A stretch of DNA of 16,772 bases, taken from positions 1 through 16,772 of the forward strand of contig JADKFY010000017.1 of assembly GCA_016717305.1 (NCBI GenBank), in the 5' to 3' direction. Made by a program: the position numbers and the translations under genes. This stretch comes from Flavobacteriales bacterium. GTDB taxonomy: Bacteria; Bacteroidota; Bacteroidia; Flavobacteriales_F; PHOS-HE28. Every line of letters starts with the position of its first letter. Position 1 is the first letter of the stretch. A model generated the notes under the pieces. It was not told the origin of the DNA and searched no databases. It saw only the letters and a list, made by a program, of their open reading frames with translations. Below are positions 15,943-16,772 of this stretch, piece by piece.

Positions 15943-16772
15943 ATGTACAGAACGTTAACCCTTTGTATCGCTCTCTTCCTTGGTCCGAACGCCTTCGCAC
16001 AGAGAGGCACCGTGGCCGGTACGACCACCGCCAACGAAGGGGAATAGTGCAACCCATGCCCTTGGTGAACGCGGCCATTAAAGGCACGGCAGCACGGGTG
16101 GCACTACCGACTTGGATGGAAAATTCAGCTTCGACGCAGATGCCGGTGAACATGTGCTCTTGGTGAGCTTCGTGGGTTATGAGGCCGTTGAACGGAACGT
16201 GGTGGTAACCGCAGGAGGAACAGTGCAGATCACGGTCGAAATGAAAGGCCAAGGGATCGACCTCGGCGAAGTGGGAAGTGGTGGAGACCGTGAACTGCGA
16301 ACGCGAAGCAGTTTTGCTTATGGAACGCAAAGAGTCCACCGACCTGGTACAGAACATCGGTGCTCAAGAGTTGAAGAAAAAGCGGGCCAATGACGTTGCT
16401 GAAGGTGTTCAAAAGATGGTGCGCCTCAGTACGGTTGGGGCAAGTACGTTGTTGTGCGTGGTCTTGGGCGATCGCACAATGCAGCTTGCATCAATGGGCT
16501 TCCTTTGCCTTCTCCGGACCCGGATGCAAAGTTGCACCGCTTGACATTTTCCTACACAGGTCGTTGGAAGCATCAATATGACCAGGAGATTCACACCGGA
16601 ATTCTACGGTGATTTTTCCGGTGGGGCCGTGGACATCCGCACTAAACGTGCGACCGGTGAACGGGTCCTTCAGGTGAGCTTGGGAGGTGGTGTGAACACC
16701 CGAACAACCTTTCGGGACTTTTTGAGCTATCAAGGTGGTCGTACAGATTTCTGGGGTCTGGACGATGGTACC
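15943..16772 (+). CDS. TonB-dependent receptor, N-terminal part (3' truncated, six or so frameshifts)
   Basis: An outer-membrane active transporter energised by TonB; only the N-terminal part is in the window. The ATG at 15943 begins a signal peptide (MYRTLTLCIALFLGPNAFAQ). A carboxypeptidase-like regulatory domain follows (RGTVAGT, VNAAIKGT, TTDLDGKFSFDADAGEHVLL, SFVGYEAVERNVVV). The plug domain reads IGAQELKKKRANDVAEGVQK, then LSTVG and KYVVVRGLG, NAACINGLPLPSPDPDAK, VAPLDIF, PTQVVGSINMTRRFTPEF and YGDFSGGAVDIRTKR. The last 222 bases (16551-16772) are open to the edge, ending GRTDFWGLDDGT. Frames shift near 16035, 16095, 16272, 16470, 16530 and 16548. The substrate cannot be inferred; no SusD partner is in view. 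Confidence 0.9.

Noticed and set aside
15623..16357. A 244-codon minus-strand frame across the end of the LOG gene and the start of the TonB receptor
   Set aside because: It spans two plus-strand genes and the gap between them, with cysteine/serine/arginine-rich shadow composition and no family signature.
1..16772. Programmed frameshifting as the explanation of the broken genes
   Set aside because: The shifts occur in unrelated genes at unrelated sequence contexts, without recurring slippery heptamers or downstream structures, which fits random sequencing error better.

Overview
The window looks like a piece of a Bacteroidota (probably Flavobacteriales-type) genome of roughly 50% GC. The evidence is two probable type IX secretion (T9SS) cargo proteins plus a third candidate, a TonB-dependent receptor with an N-terminal carboxypeptidase-like module, a delta-60 repeat propeller, a four-helix-bundle (S23/IVP) gene, and an fbp / acetyltransferase / aspartate kinase neighbourhood. 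No tRNA, rRNA, CRISPR array, transposase or phage gene was seen.

Layout. 2-321 (+): end of a glycerophosphodiester phosphodiesterase. 325-3625 (-): reading leftwards from 3625, a spermidine-acetyltransferase-like GNAT gene, an S23 four-helix-bundle gene bracketed by inverted heptamer arrays, aspartate kinase, a coiled-coil membrane protein whose ATG overlaps the kinase stop, and an unidentified coding remnant. 3694-7935 (+): class 1 fructose-1,6-bisphosphatase (divergent from the GNAT gene), a large secreted TDGGxTW-repeat protein, a DUF1697 protein and a hypothetical protein. 8032-8709 (+): a small antibiotic-biosynthesis-monooxygenase-type protein, a terminator-like hairpin and a DUF1871-like protein. 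8719-12167 (+): mfd, the transcription-repair coupling factor. 12429-13830 (+) and 13930-15034 (-): two convergent secreted-protein genes. 15095-15812 (+): a LOG-family phosphoribohydrolase. 15943 to the right edge (+): a TonB-dependent receptor.

The dominant technical feature is frameshifting. Most recognisable genes, including housekeeping ones (aspartate kinase, fbp, mfd), are broken by single-base gains or losses, and joining the frames restores family sequence. The density is highest right of about 12.6 kb, while 4720-6921 and 8719-10500 are clean. This reads as uncorrected sequencing error in a draft or metagenomic contig rather than gene decay, so these genes are annotated as single loci spanning the shifts.

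The most interesting biology is (1) the S23-type gene sitting between inverted arrays of a degenerate CTNNNGA heptamer, a possible small mobile or structured-RNA module inserted upstream of aspartate kinase, and (2) a short CGCAACGR-type repeat apparently inserted in frame inside mfd. No complete new defence or metabolic system was seen.
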